From positions 1 through 36,388 of the forward strand of contig JAUWXJ010000003.1 of assembly GCA_030616425.1 (NCBI GenBank): a stretch of DNA of 36,388 bases, written 5' to 3'. The notes under the pieces are model-generated. The model was not told the DNA's origin. It searched no databases and worked only from the letters and a program-made list of their open reading frames with translations. The stretch comes from Desulfobacterales bacterium. GTDB lineage: Bacteria; Desulfobacterota; Desulfobacteria; Desulfobacterales; C00003060. The translations under genes and the position numbers were made by a program. Position 1 is the stretch's first letter. Every line of letters starts with the position of its first letter. Shown one piece after another: positions 15,399 to 24,453 of this stretch.

Positions 15399-16178
15399 AT
15401 GAACGAAAAAACCACGGAGACAATTAAAATTATGCCTTGCCTTGACATGAAAGAGGGTCGGGTAGTCAAGGGGGTACATTTCGTGGACCTGAAGGATGCT
15501 GGCGATCCTGTGGAAAACGCTGAATTGTATCAGAAGGAAGGCGCCGATGAGCTGGCCATGCTCGACATAGCAGCCACCGTAGAAAACCGAAAAACGAGGC
15601 TCGAGTGGGTCAAGAATGTATCAGCTGTTATAGATATTCCCCTTACGGTTGGTGGAGGGATATCGAGTTTGCAAGACATTGAACTGGTCCTGGAGGCAGG
15701 TGCTGATAAGGTCTCCATGAATAGCGCTGCAGTAGCCAATCCCGATCTTGTCAAAGAGGCGTCAAAACAATTTGGCTCAGACACGATCACGGTTGCTGTA
15801 GATGCAAGAAGGAACAAGGAGATGCCTTCTGGATTTGAACTGGTGGTCTCGGGTGGAACCAAGCCGGTAGGAAAAGATGCCATTTCCTGGGCCAAAGAGT
15901 GCCAGGACCTGGGGGCTGGCTCGATCCTGCCAACCAGCATGGACGGTGACGGAACCCAGGCAGGCTATGACCTGGAATTTACAAAGGCGATTTCAGATAC
16001 TGTTGATGTCCCAGTCGTGGCTTCAGGTGGTGCAGGCACACTAGAACACTTTTATGAGGCAGTAGTGAAGGGCGGTGCGCAAATCTTGTTGGCAGCGTCC
16101 GTTTTTCACTATCGTATCTTCAGCATTAGAGCAGTAAAAGAATATTTGAAAGGAAAAGGCTTGCAGGTTAACCTGTAA
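15399..16178 (+). CDS. hisF: Imidazole glycerol phosphate synthase cyclase subunit HisF
   Basis: A 259-residue (beta/alpha)8 barrel. HisF takes PRFAR and ammonia delivered by HisH and makes imidazole glycerol phosphate plus AICAR, linking histidine and purine synthesis. The first catalytic aspartate is D16 in PCLDMKEGRVVKG. The second is D135 in VAVDARRNK. TSMDGDGTQAGYD and the phosphate-binding VGGGIS and ASGGAG complete the signature. A good AAGGAG precedes the ATG at 15399. Unlike most bacterial loci there is no hisH, hisA or other his gene next to it, so it depends on a HisH encoded elsewhere. The nearest downstream gene is a small coiled-coil protein after 57 bases. Confidence 0.95.
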   Translation: MNEKTTETIKIMPCLDMKEGRVVKGVHFVDLKDAGDPVENAELYQKEGADELAMLDIAATVENRKTRLEWVKNVSAVIDIPLTVGGGISSLQDIELVLEAGADKVSMNSAAVANPDLVKEASKQFGSDTITVAVDARRNKEMPSGFELVVSGGTKPVGKDAISWAKECQDLGAGSILPTSMDGDGTQAGYDLEFTKAISDTVDVPVVASGGAGTLEHFYEAVVKGGAQILLAASVFHYRIFSIRAVKEYLKGKGLQVNL

Positions 16179-16235
16179 AGCATACCAGGAAAAGTAGCGC
16201 AGTATATATATTCTTCAAGAAATAAATCTCTATCT

Positions 16236-16436
16236 ATGTCCATCCGTTTGATAGCAAGAGAACTGTATAAACTTCAGCAGGAAGTCGAGAAGCTGAAGGT
16301 ACGGATTGAATCTGCCCCACCTCATGAGCGTGAGGCCATGGAGGATCGTCTGCGAAGACTCCGGGCCGAGCGCAACCGCATGCGAAAGACCCTCAATGGC
16401 GCAAAAGAACCATCCCCCTTCCGTCAACCTCGGTAA
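16236..16436 (+). CDS. Small conserved coiled-coil protein
   Basis: A 66-residue, highly charged, all-helical protein. It begins MSIRLIARELYKLQQEVEKL and continues with heptad-like repeats and a basic C-terminus (RRLRAERNRMRKTL). I believe similar short proteins occur in deltaproteobacteria, but I cannot name a family or function. The 57-base gap after hisF suggests possible co-transcription. It converges with the radical SAM gene that ends at 16451. Confidence 0.65.
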   Translation: MSIRLIARELYKLQQEVEKLKVRIESAPPHEREAMEDRLRRLRAERNRMRKTLNGAKEPSPFRQPR

Positions 16437-16450
16437 ATGGTGGCTTTTTA

Positions 16451-18136
16451 TTAAGAATCTTTTATTTCTTTATAACATTGTTCAATATAATACTTAGCTT
16501 CTTTTGAATGTTTCAGCTTCTGCAAGTATGAAAGAGCTTTGTTAAAATCTCCTATATTCATATAACTTATCCCCAAGCATAAAGTTAATTCCTCGCTCTC
16601 CTGGAAACGTTCAACCCCTTCAGACAGAATCTCTACAGCCTTTTGAAACTCCCTCCTTTTTTGTTCAATCATCCATAGCCCCAGGTAGGCCCGCTGATTC
16701 GGATAATAGCTCAATGATTTCTTGAATAACTTCTCAGCAATTTCCCCCTTGTTCTTAATAGCCTCAATCTTCGAATAATCACCGTGGCTGAAAGTCATTC
16801 CAAGCCGCGAGTAAAAATCGGCATGCATCTCATATAGCTCTTCTTTATCTACAAGCTTTACTGACTTAACAAAATCATGCATATTTTCGTATAACGCGGT
16901 TCTGATTGCTTTCCCAAATTCAAAAACAGTTTCCTGCGATAGATTCGAATCTGTTTCAAAATAGCAAATGCCTTCAACTCTTTTTAGCCATACATCATCG
17001 GTCTCATTAAATTTCTTTTTCAAGTCTAGATAGAGCTTGGTCCCCGGATATATCTCAAGGATATACAGGACACAAATCAAGGGCTTGATTTGGTGTATCA
17101 GGTCGATTGTATCTTGAATTGTCTCCCAGCTCTCTTCAGGCGAACCGTATATGAAATAAGCCCGGGCAATGATTCCATATTTGTGAGTTAAGGCAAAAGC
17201 ATTCTTGATTTGATCAGTCTTAACATTCTTATTCAGCAAGGCCCTTATTTTTTCGGAACCACTTTCGATCCCATAGCTTATTTGGATACACCCTGCTTTT
17301 CGCATCCAATATAACATCTCTTCATCAACATAAGTGACTCGTGAGATAGCAACCCAGGTAATCTTAAGGCCTCTGTCAAGAATCCTTTTGCAAATTTCAA
17401 TGACTAGATCTTTTTTAATCGTAAAATTGTCATCTGAAACATAGAAAAAAGTGACTCCTTTATCGTAGAGCATCTCCAGATGCTGGACGAAATTTTCTGG
17501 TGAGTGAAATCTTATTTTCTTTCCCCAGAACCCAGGGCTGCCACAAAATGTGCATTTCCACGGACATCCTCGAGAAAGCACAAGATGCTGATATTCGAAA
17601 TACCTTGCCGGGATCGGCAATTCATCAATGTCTTGAATCGGCTCGGCAGCATTTGTTCTTATGATCTTTCCGTTCTTTCTAAAAGCGATCCCTTTGACAT
17701 TCTTGATGTTTTTGAAATCTCTTTTTTCGATTAACTTTACCAAATTCAAAAAGCTATATTCTCCCTCACCTATGACGACAAAATCTACTTGCTGAAAATG
17801 CTTCAAAAAATGTTCCCACAAAAAAGTTGCTGCAACGCCGCCCAAAACGATCTTTACATCAGGATTGATCTCTTTGGCTATTTGAGCAATCTCCAGACCA
17901 CCCCATCGATTTGCATTCAAGATAGAAAAGCCAATGACGTCAGGCTTCTTTTCAAGCAAGACCCCGCCAATTTTTTGAGGTGTCTTATGGATATCGTACC
18001 AATTCAATATTTCAACATCGTACTGATTCTCTTTCAGAACAGCACCGACATAATAGACCCCTATCGGCATAGGCCTTATATCCTCTTCCTGAGACCGGTC
18101 ATAAAGGGGGTAGGGATAAATGAGTAATATCTTCAT
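16451..18136 (-). CDS. B12-binding-type radical SAM enzyme with C-terminal TPR-like region
   Basis: A 561-residue enzyme. The N-terminal Rossmann-like cobalamin-binding domain runs to about 135 (MKILLIYPYP, GFSILNANRWGG, VLGGVAATF, GEGEYSFL). It lacks the DxHxxG histidine, as is usual for this group. The radical SAM core has C191, C195, C198 in SRGCPWKCTFC, binding a 4Fe-4S cluster that cleaves AdoMet. GIESGSE and YGSPEESWETI are also typical. The C-terminus (about 455-560) holds two helical TPR-like repeats. Substrate unknown; relatives methylate or rearrange carbon centres, including in lipids and bacteriochlorophyll. The frame is open to a TTG at 18187, but the ATG at 18136 gives the expected start. 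It follows the second radical SAM gene after 51 bases. Confidence 0.9.
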   Translation of the reverse strand: MKILLIYPYPLYDRSQEEDIRPMPIGVYYVGAVLKENQYDVEILNWYDIHKTPQKIGGVLLEKKPDVIGFSILNANRWGGLEIAQIAKEINPDVKIVLGGVAATFLWEHFLKHFQQVDFVVIGEGEYSFLNLVKLIEKRDFKNIKNVKGIAFRKNGKIIRTNAAEPIQDIDELPIPARYFEYQHLVLSRGCPWKCTFCGSPGFWGKKIRFHSPENFVQHLEMLYDKGVTFFYVSDDNFTIKKDLVIEICKRILDRGLKITWVAISRVTYVDEEMLYWMRKAGCIQISYGIESGSEKIRALLNKNVKTDQIKNAFALTHKYGIIARAYFIYGSPEESWETIQDTIDLIHQIKPLICVLYILEIYPGTKLYLDLKKKFNETDDVWLKRVEGICYFETDSNLSQETVFEFGKAIRTALYENMHDFVKSVKLVDKEELYEMHADFYSRLGMTFSHGDYSKIEAIKNKGEIAEKLFKKSLSYYPNQRAYLGLWMIEQKRREFQKAVEILSEGVERFQESEELTLCLGISYMNIGDFNKALSYLQKLKHSKEAKYYIEQCYKEIKDS

Positions 18137-18187
18137 TCTTGCTCTCTCTCTTTTCTTGTAGTCCTTCAAGGGAAGACCGCTCACCAA

Positions 18188-19588
18188 TCATTTATACCTG
18201 CGGAGAATATCCCAGTACGCCCCGCGATATCCCTGCCCGATGGCATCCACCAGCCGTTGATTGGCATTATAGTTGTAATTTCTCTCGGGTCTTGACGGGT
18301 CAAAGAAAAAGAAACGCTCATCGTCGCCTATGAGTTCATCAAGCAGTTCAGAAGCAAAAGGCGCGATAGCCGGCTCTAAGAAGAAGAGGAGCTCTGATAA
18401 GTCGCCTTCGCGTACAAGGCCCTCTTTCAGCCCGTGTTGGGTTATGAGATTTGCAAGCTCCGTTCCCGGATAGACCCGCACACCCAATGTGACCCCTACC
18501 CGCTCCGGCCGAGACCGCTTCATCAGCTCAATCGTGGCAGTGATGCTCTCCTGTGTCTCCCCCGGCGAGCCGAGCAAAAGGTCGAACATGACCACTATGC
18601 CCGCCTCCTTACAGAACTTGACTGCATTTGAGATGTCGTTTGGCATAAATCCCCGTCTCAATCGCCTCAACATCTCCTCATCGCCATTGTCCACCCCAAA
18701 GTTAATCCCCACACATCCAGCGCGACGCATCAGCTTAGCAAATTCCAGCGAAAAGGGGACTGGCGAGCAGTACGCATACCATCGGAGTTTGTCACCCAAA
18801 TTTCGGTGAATGATTTCCCGGCAAATTTCCAGGGCATGCACCTGAGGTAAATTAAACTCACTGTCGCAGGTGTGTATGTGGTCAATCCCCTGTTCAAGAA
18901 GTCTTTCCAGCTCATCAACCACGGTTTTGGGCGGTCTGATCCGTATCTTTTTGCCCTTGGCTATCGGATCCGCACAGTAAACACATACACCATTGCACCC
19001 GCGCTTGGTCTCAATCCCTGCTTGTCCCCCTTCATGAAAATAGCGACGGTTGTCAACCCAGGTTCGACTCATGGGAGGAAGGTTCGCCAGAGACAGCATT
19101 GACTGCGGATTGCGGCGCCACCTGCCATGATCACGCCAAATCAGATTGGAAAAATTATGCCATTCCTCTCTTCGTTCTATCTTGTTGGCAAGCTGCAGGA
19201 AGTCAAAGTCCCCGTCGCCCCACAAACCCGCATCAGCCTCGCACACCTCCAAAACCCGCTCCGGTATGACCGAGAAACCTACACCACCCAACACAACAAC
19301 GGCATCCGTATGTTTGCGGATAGCCCCCACCATGTCGGCAAACTCATCTAGAAACGACTGGCGGCTTGTGAAGGTACAATCGTCTGTGTTGCGAAGCGTC
19401 ACTCCGATTAAGTCGAAGTGTGTTCCATCAAAGAAATTCGCTATAGCAGAACCCCACTCATCCTCCCAGCAAAGGTCCAGAACCTCCACATGATGTCCTG
19501 CTGCGTTCAGTACTTCAGCTACATAGTCCAGACCAATAGGTGCTATTGGCGGCTTTATCCGATTTGTATTGACTAAAGCTACACGCAT
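18188..19588 (-). CDS. B12-binding-type radical SAM enzyme
   Basis: A 466-residue enzyme with an N-terminal cobalamin-binding-type domain (MRVALVNTN, IAPIGLDYVAEVLNAAGHHVEVLD, VVLGGVGFSVIPE, LWGDGDF). The radical SAM core has cluster cysteines C198, C202, C205 in KRGCNGVCVYC. GVDNGDEEMLRRLRRG and LLGSPGETQESI are typical core motifs. The C-terminal 90 residues end in FFFFDPSRPERNYNYNAN, a pattern I have no family name for. It may be a methyltransferase of the tryptophan-methyltransferase-like group, but that is a guess. It is divergent enough from the neighbouring radical SAM enzyme to act on a different step. Both genes lie on one strand with a short gap and likely form an operon. Confidence 0.9.
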   Translation of the reverse strand: MRVALVNTNRIKPPIAPIGLDYVAEVLNAAGHHVEVLDLCWEDEWGSAIANFFDGTHFDLIGVTLRNTDDCTFTSRQSFLDEFADMVGAIRKHTDAVVVLGGVGFSVIPERVLEVCEADAGLWGDGDFDFLQLANKIERREEWHNFSNLIWRDHGRWRRNPQSMLSLANLPPMSRTWVDNRRYFHEGGQAGIETKRGCNGVCVYCADPIAKGKKIRIRPPKTVVDELERLLEQGIDHIHTCDSEFNLPQVHALEICREIIHRNLGDKLRWYAYCSPVPFSLEFAKLMRRAGCVGINFGVDNGDEEMLRRLRRGFMPNDISNAVKFCKEAGIVVMFDLLLGSPGETQESITATIELMKRSRPERVGVTLGVRVYPGTELANLITQHGLKEGLVREGDLSELLFFLEPAIAPFASELLDELIGDDERFFFFDPSRPERNYNYNANQRLVDAIGQGYRGAYWDILRRYK

Positions 19589-19806
19589 AAGACAAAAGAA
19601 TAAATAAGCTTCATGATATGTATGTCACAGGCCTCTCGACTATAATGACCAACTGCCACGCTATCAATATTGGGAAATACTCAAAACCCTTTTCGACAGC
19701 GTTATGAAGTGGGGTCATGTCCTGATTCTATTGATAAAATCCCACCAATGACTGTTTTGCGTATTTTTCGCACAAAAGCGAGACAACTACACAACTATAG
19801 AAAAAA

Positions 19807-19947
19807 TTATCTTTCCAGCAGATCAAAATCTTTTGCTCTGGCCATTTTTTCCCCCTGCTTTATCGAACTCCTGACCGCTAGCCGCAAAAGTTCAAATTTT
19901 CTGGCAAGAGTTGTGGCAACGCCTGCCATATAGCACGGGGCCTTCAT
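19807..19947 (-). CDS. Possible small protein, or 3' part of a frameshifted gene
   Basis: A 46-codon minus-strand frame with coding-like composition: MKAPCYMAGVATTLARKFEL, then a helical basic segment ending MARAKDFDLLER. It overlaps, in another frame, a 41-codon ORF at 19892-20017 (MTEDEACIHCWGLSDAQKIM...). The first 25 residues of that ORF and the body of this one would join naturally by one frameshift near 19930-19947. Neither part is recognised. A single decayed gene is as likely as two small genes. Confidence 0.3.
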   Translation of the reverse strand: MKAPCYMAGVATTLARKFELLRLAVRSSIKQGEKMARAKDFDLLER

Positions 19948-20017
19948 CAAGAAAACTCATAATTTTCTGGGCGTCGCTAAGCCCCCAACAGTGAATACAC
20001 GCCTCATCTTCTGTCAT
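19892..20017 (-). CDS. Possible small protein, or 5' part of a frameshifted gene
   Basis: A 41-codon minus-strand ORF with start ATG at 20017 and an AGAAGA seven bases before it. It begins MTEDEACIHCWGLSDAQKIM and carries a CxxC. After about residue 25 it becomes unlike protein and ends at a TGA, while the overlapping frame (19807-19947) becomes coding-like. This favours a frameshift over two genes. Function unknown. Confidence 0.25.
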   Translation of the reverse strand: MTEDEACIHCWGLSDAQKIMSFLDEGPVLYGRRCHNSCQKI

Positions 20018-20399
20018 TTCTTCTAATATTGATAGCCAACATCTTTTCGTTCAATTTGAACTACAGATCAACGATTATGGGTGGGCTATGGAACCTGGTA
20101 TAAAACTTGCATATCATTTTTGTTGTCTATTACCAAATGTTGTAATAAAAGCAACGAGTTGTCTTGCATCTTGGGGTTTCGACCAGCTGAGGTGTTGTAC
20201 CAGGGAGTCAACATCACATGGTGCTTATTTCGTCACCAGTAAATAAATGGGCACCGAAGAATCACATAGTGGTAACCTTAAATTGCAAATGTATCTCATG
20301 AAGGGTTCCTGTGCGACATGAAGATTAGAAGAAAATTGTTAACAGTTTTTGATCTCATGTGATATATTATTGGTCAAGAATTCGAAGATTGGCAAAAAA

Positions 20400-21839
20400 A
20401 TGAACGAGAAAAATACGACAGTCGTACTGGGTGAAAGCAGGGAAACGTCTGATAGTTCGATCAAAGGCTTATTAGAGCAACGGAACATAAAGGTCTGGGA
20501 ATGCGCAGATGGAATTGAGGCGATCCGCAAATCGTTTGCGAAAAATCCTGATTTAATCATCCTGGATGTGACGCTGCCACGATTGAACGGTTATCAGTTC
20601 GCCCGGATACTAAAAAGTGACCCTTCCATGAACTCTACTCCAATCATCCACATGGGTTCTTCAAGAAATCCAATTGAGCGATATTGGAGCGGTGTCTGCG
20701 GGGGAGACGATTATCTGGAAAAGCCGGTAAATGAGGTCGACTTAGAGAAAGCTCTGAATACGTTCCTTCGCAAAGAAAGCGGCAAGCGTCAGTTGCTTGC
20801 TCCTGTCAGCACGATCCCGGACTTAGATGACCAGTCAATCTTAGCTCTTGCCACCAAGCTTTTGGAGCAGGAACTTCTCAGGGCGAATATCCTGAACGAA
20901 ATCAACATGATCGACATATCGGCCATGACCGCCGAAGATCTTGTAATGGCTGTAATGGCTATTGTCGGTTCACTATATGATTTTGCCGTGGCAACGGCCT
21001 TATTTCTTTATATCGATCATGGAGAGATCTTCTTCTACCAGAACGGACAGGTTGAACAAGATCGTTTGGACGAGGTTAAGAAGCTTATTCTTAAGCATTT
21101 GCAGCGACAGTATGAAATTTACTTAGATCCGAAACAAATAAAGCAAAACCTCTTGCAATCAAATCAGGTCAAAGAAGTTAGCAGAGAAACAGATGAAGTT
21201 TATATTCATACAAAGGAGAGTGGCCCTGTTCGCTCTGTGTTGGCTTTTCAGGATATTGGATTTAAGGAGCTTAAGGAAAATGATCGGGAAATTCTCACGC
21301 TGGCGCTAGACCTCGCCCAGGGAGTGCTAGAGAAAAAGATATTCTTTCAGATGTCTCAAGAATTATCCATTATTGACGCTGCGACAGAAGGCGATTCTAT
21401 GGCCTTTTTCATGACCATTTTGAGAAGAGAGATTGAAAATGCAATCAGAAATCGATACCCCATCACCCTTATGACCATAGCTATCTCCAACTATAAGCAG
21501 ATCACTAAAGACCTCAGTACTGATGAGGTACACGGTTTGATTCGTATTATTCAGAATCTTATCTTAAAAGTTATGCGTAAATCTGACATCGTGGCCAGAT
21601 GGGAAATGGCCTCTTTCGCTTTCCTACTCACTCACACGTCGCTGGAAAAGGCCCGCGTGTCCCAAGAGAGGATCAGTAAGTATATAATGAATAATATCTC
21701 ACAACACTTGCCTTCCTCGGCCGAATTAGTAATGGATATGGGTATCAGTCAGTTCAACCCGGAACGTGACAAAACACCGGAAATCTTCTTTGCCAACGCC
21801 AAACCAAAGGAAAAAAGTTTAGATGAAGCCAACCGGTAA
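20400..21839 (+). CDS. Receiver-domain protein with degenerate GGDEF domain
   Basis: A 479-residue cytosolic signalling protein. An N-terminal receiver has the acidic pocket replaced by GES, phospho-acceptor D56 in LIILDVTLPRLNG, and a KPV near residue 103. A middle section (about 120-310) looks like a GAF-type sensory domain. The C-terminus resembles a diguanylate cyclase (RYPITLMTIAISNYKQI then MRKSDIVARWEMASFAFLL), but the GGDEF signature is replaced by EMASF, so it should not make c-di-GMP. It may bind nucleotide or protein. The frame is open to a TTG at 20349, but I prefer the ATG at 20400. Its last 17 bases overlap the PilB-like ATPase start, implying translational coupling and joint function. 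Confidence 0.85.
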   Translation: MNEKNTTVVLGESRETSDSSIKGLLEQRNIKVWECADGIEAIRKSFAKNPDLIILDVTLPRLNGYQFARILKSDPSMNSTPIIHMGSSRNPIERYWSGVCGGDDYLEKPVNEVDLEKALNTFLRKESGKRQLLAPVSTIPDLDDQSILALATKLLEQELLRANILNEINMIDISAMTAEDLVMAVMAIVGSLYDFAVATALFLYIDHGEIFFYQNGQVEQDRLDEVKKLILKHLQRQYEIYLDPKQIKQNLLQSNQVKEVSRETDEVYIHTKESGPVRSVLAFQDIGFKELKENDREILTLALDLAQGVLEKKIFFQMSQELSIIDAATEGDSMAFFMTILRREIENAIRNRYPITLMTIAISNYKQITKDLSTDEVHGLIRIIQNLILKVMRKSDIVARWEMASFAFLLTHTSLEKARVSQERISKYIMNNISQHLPSSAELVMDMGISQFNPERDKTPEIFFANAKPKEKSLDEANR

Positions 21840-24453
21840 ACTTAGGGTCGGCGACTTGCTTGTCCAGGAGGATCTCATTACCCCAGAGCAGTTGGATCAG
21901 GCTCTATCAGTTCAGAAAAATCAGAAAATATATAAACCATTGGGAGAAGTCTGTGTCGAACTGAAATTTCTCTCCAGGACGCAGTTGAACCGAATCCTCA
22001 ATAAGTACCAGAAAAACATCCGAATAGGAGATCTCTTGATTAATCTGGGGTTGATCACTCAGGAACAGCTGCAAACGGCCTTAAAGCAACAGAAATCGGA
22101 AGGTGGAAAAATAGGGGACATCTTAGTAAAAATGGGGTTTCTCACAGAAACTTCTCTGATCAACACGCTGACTATACAGTTGGGAGTTCCCAAGATTGTT
22201 CCTGACTTTCGTCTGATTGATAAAAGCCTCCTAGAGGGAATCAGTGAAGAATTCTTGGTGAAACATGAGGTGCTGCCAGCTTTTAAGGAAGGCGATGTAT
22301 TGACCGTCATCATGAGTAATCCCCTTGACGGGCAGACCATTCGCGACCTAACCAATACCTTCGGATGCAAAATCGAACCTGCAATTGCTCCATCGGGAGA
22401 TATTCAAAACGCTATCAAGCAACATTATCGAAAGGTTACGCTTGGAGCCCAAGACGTTCCCGAGAAGGAAACAAAAGACCTGATTGTCGGTGATACGAAC
22501 TTTCCCCGGGGGGAGAATGGAGACAATATTGTAGGAATACTAGATTATATTATCACCAATGCCATCATGGAGGGGGCGAGTGATATTCACATTGAACCAA
22601 GAGAAAAAAGCCTCCGCATCCGTTACCGCATTGATGGGATATTGCAGCATAAGACCGATGTACCTATCTCCTTAGCCCCAAGCCTCGTGTCGCGAATAAA
22701 AATCCTGTGTAACCTCGATATTGCTGAAAAGAGAAGACATCAGGATGGCCGCATTGAAGCCCGGGTCATGGACAAAGAGGTTGATCTCAGGGTTTCTGTT
22801 TATGTTTCGGGCTACGGGGAGAATGTAGTAATACGCGTTTTGCACCGTACAACCGAACTGGTTGAGCTTGACGCATTAGGTATCTCCCCGAGCAACAGAG
22901 CCAGGTTTCAGCAAATCCTGGATCAGCCTTCAGGAATCATCCTGGTTACGGGGCCCACAGGCAGTGGTAAAACCACGACCCTCTATGCTTGTTTAAATTA
23001 TTTGAATGACGGACAAAGATCGATCATCACAGTGGAAGATCCTATCGAATACACCATGGATGGGGTAGTACAGGGACAGATGGAATCTAAACTAGGGCAA
23101 ACCTATACCGATTTCCTGAAATCTATGATGCGCCAGGATCCGGATGTCATCATGATTGGAGAGATCCGGGACTCTGTTGCAGCAGAAGCCGTAATACAGG
23201 CTGCCTTGACCGGCCATAAGGTGTTCAGCACCTTCCACACAGATGATACAACAGGGGCACTCTTGCGACTTATGGATATGGGAATTGATACCTTTCTGAT
23301 ATCTTCAACGGTGGTTTCGATAGTTGCTCAGCGTCTGGTCCGAGCCCTTTGTACACACTGCCGTGAACCCTATGTGCCAGATGAACATCTGCTAACCTCT
23401 TTTAGTGTTGGTTCTATAGATACAGCTAAATTTAATTTCCATCAAGCAGTCGGATGTTCTCATTGCGGTGATACAGGGTTTAAAGGGCGTACTGCCATTC
23501 ATGAGTTTTTGTTGGTCAATGATGCGATCCGTGACGCTATCCTGGCACGAAAGACCTCAGGCCAGATCAGGCTCGCTGCTCGGGAACACGCTAAAATGGT
23601 CTCCATGCGCGAGGATGGTTTCTACAAGGCCACTAAGGGAATTACCTCTCTGGAGGAGGTTGTGCGTGTGGTTTTTCACAATGAAAGCGACGATTTGTCT
23701 CTTCGTTCTGCAGAAGAGTTAATAGATCTTTGTGAAAAGGTGACAACCATACCCCCGAAACAACTCGACTCAATCCCAACCCCGAAGAAGATTTCAATGC
23801 AAGAGGCTGAAGCCCCTGTCTCAATCACAGGCTCCAATCTTTCTGTAATGGACGGAGAAGTTTACAGGATTCGCTTTGATGTCACCACTATTGAAACGGA
23901 TACCGACCAGATTGCAGATTTCTTCAAGGCATACCAAGGAATCATTGAGAAGATGGGCAAGGCCCTTGACTCTAATTTGTTAGAAGACTTTGTAAACTTC
24001 ATTATCTACACGGTGAAACGTCTGGAGATTTCATTGAAATCTGAGTTTGTTGAATTTTCCCTCCGGGTAAAAGAGGAAAAAGTGAAGATTATAGTAGAAA
24101 CCTTGATTCCGCAAAGGCCATCCTCTTCAACCTTTCATACAAGCAAGGAGACGGGTCTGCGTCTGATAAATTTTCTAATGCCCAGCTCAGGTGTAGAAAA
24201 AGCGCTCGCGACCGAAAGTGATTACATGAAAAGAGGAGGGCCTTATCAGAAAAAAGCATCTTTGATTGAGTTTCTGAAACAAAAAGAGGCCCGGCAACAC
24301 GAGGAGGAAGGAGCAGAATATGGAGAAGCTCCTCTATCAAGGCCTGAGCTTCCTGAGGAACCAGCGGTTCGTGATGCTTCACACCCAAAAAGCTTCGGGC
24401 TGTATAAAAAACACGTGGAAGAGTTAGAATTGGACGGTTCTTTAGGGGGCTAA
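21823..24453 (+). CDS. PilB/GspE-like secretion or pilus ATPase with C-terminal extension
   Basis: An 876-residue cytoplasmic ATPase that powers type IV pilus extension or type II secretion. Residues 1-205 carry two or three MshEN-type N-terminal modules (GDLLVQEDLITPEQLDQAL repeated as GDLLINLGLITQEQLQTAL). Such modules in MshE bind c-di-GMP. The Walker A GPTGSGKTTT is at 377-386, an aspartate box follows (VEDPIEY), Walker B with MIGEIRD is at 439-450, and a histidine box (TFHTDD) near 470. Zinc cysteines are C510/C513 and C545/C548. The canonical enzyme ends near residue 620. A further 255 residues of unknown fold and acidic low-complexity tail are unusual. It overlaps the receiver/GGDEF-like gene by 17 bases. 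Confidence 0.93.
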   Translation: MKPTGKLRVGDLLVQEDLITPEQLDQALSVQKNQKIYKPLGEVCVELKFLSRTQLNRILNKYQKNIRIGDLLINLGLITQEQLQTALKQQKSEGGKIGDILVKMGFLTETSLINTLTIQLGVPKIVPDFRLIDKSLLEGISEEFLVKHEVLPAFKEGDVLTVIMSNPLDGQTIRDLTNTFGCKIEPAIAPSGDIQNAIKQHYRKVTLGAQDVPEKETKDLIVGDTNFPRGENGDNIVGILDYIITNAIMEGASDIHIEPREKSLRIRYRIDGILQHKTDVPISLAPSLVSRIKILCNLDIAEKRRHQDGRIEARVMDKEVDLRVSVYVSGYGENVVIRVLHRTTELVELDALGISPSNRARFQQILDQPSGIILVTGPTGSGKTTTLYACLNYLNDGQRSIITVEDPIEYTMDGVVQGQMESKLGQTYTDFLKSMMRQDPDVIMIGEIRDSVAAEAVIQAALTGHKVFSTFHTDDTTGALLRLMDMGIDTFLISSTVVSIVAQRLVRALCTHCREPYVPDEHLLTSFSVGSIDTAKFNFHQAVGCSHCGDTGFKGRTAIHEFLLVNDAIRDAILARKTSGQIRLAAREHAKMVSMREDGFYKATKGITSLEEVVRVVFHNESDDLSLRSAEELIDLCEKVTTIPPKQLDSIPTPKKISMQEAEAPVSITGSNLSVMDGEVYRIRFDVTTIETDTDQIADFFKAYQGIIEKMGKALDSNLLEDFVNFIIYTVKRLEISLKSEFVEFSLRVKEEKVKIIVETLIPQRPSSSTFHTSKETGLRLINFLMPSSGVEKALATESDYMKRGGPYQKKASLIEFLKQKEARQHEEEGAEYGEAPLSRPELPEEPAVRDASHPKSFGLYKKHVEELELDGSLGG

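Larger units (their letters stand above)
19589..20399. other. Long intergenic region between divergently transcribed genes
   Basis: About 810 bases. It holds two overlapping small minus-strand ORFs (19807-20017, listed separately). The remaining DNA, 20018-20399, is A+T-rich and shows no recognisable gene, RNA or repeat. The promoter of the receiver-domain gene must lie in its last part. Confidence 0.5.
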
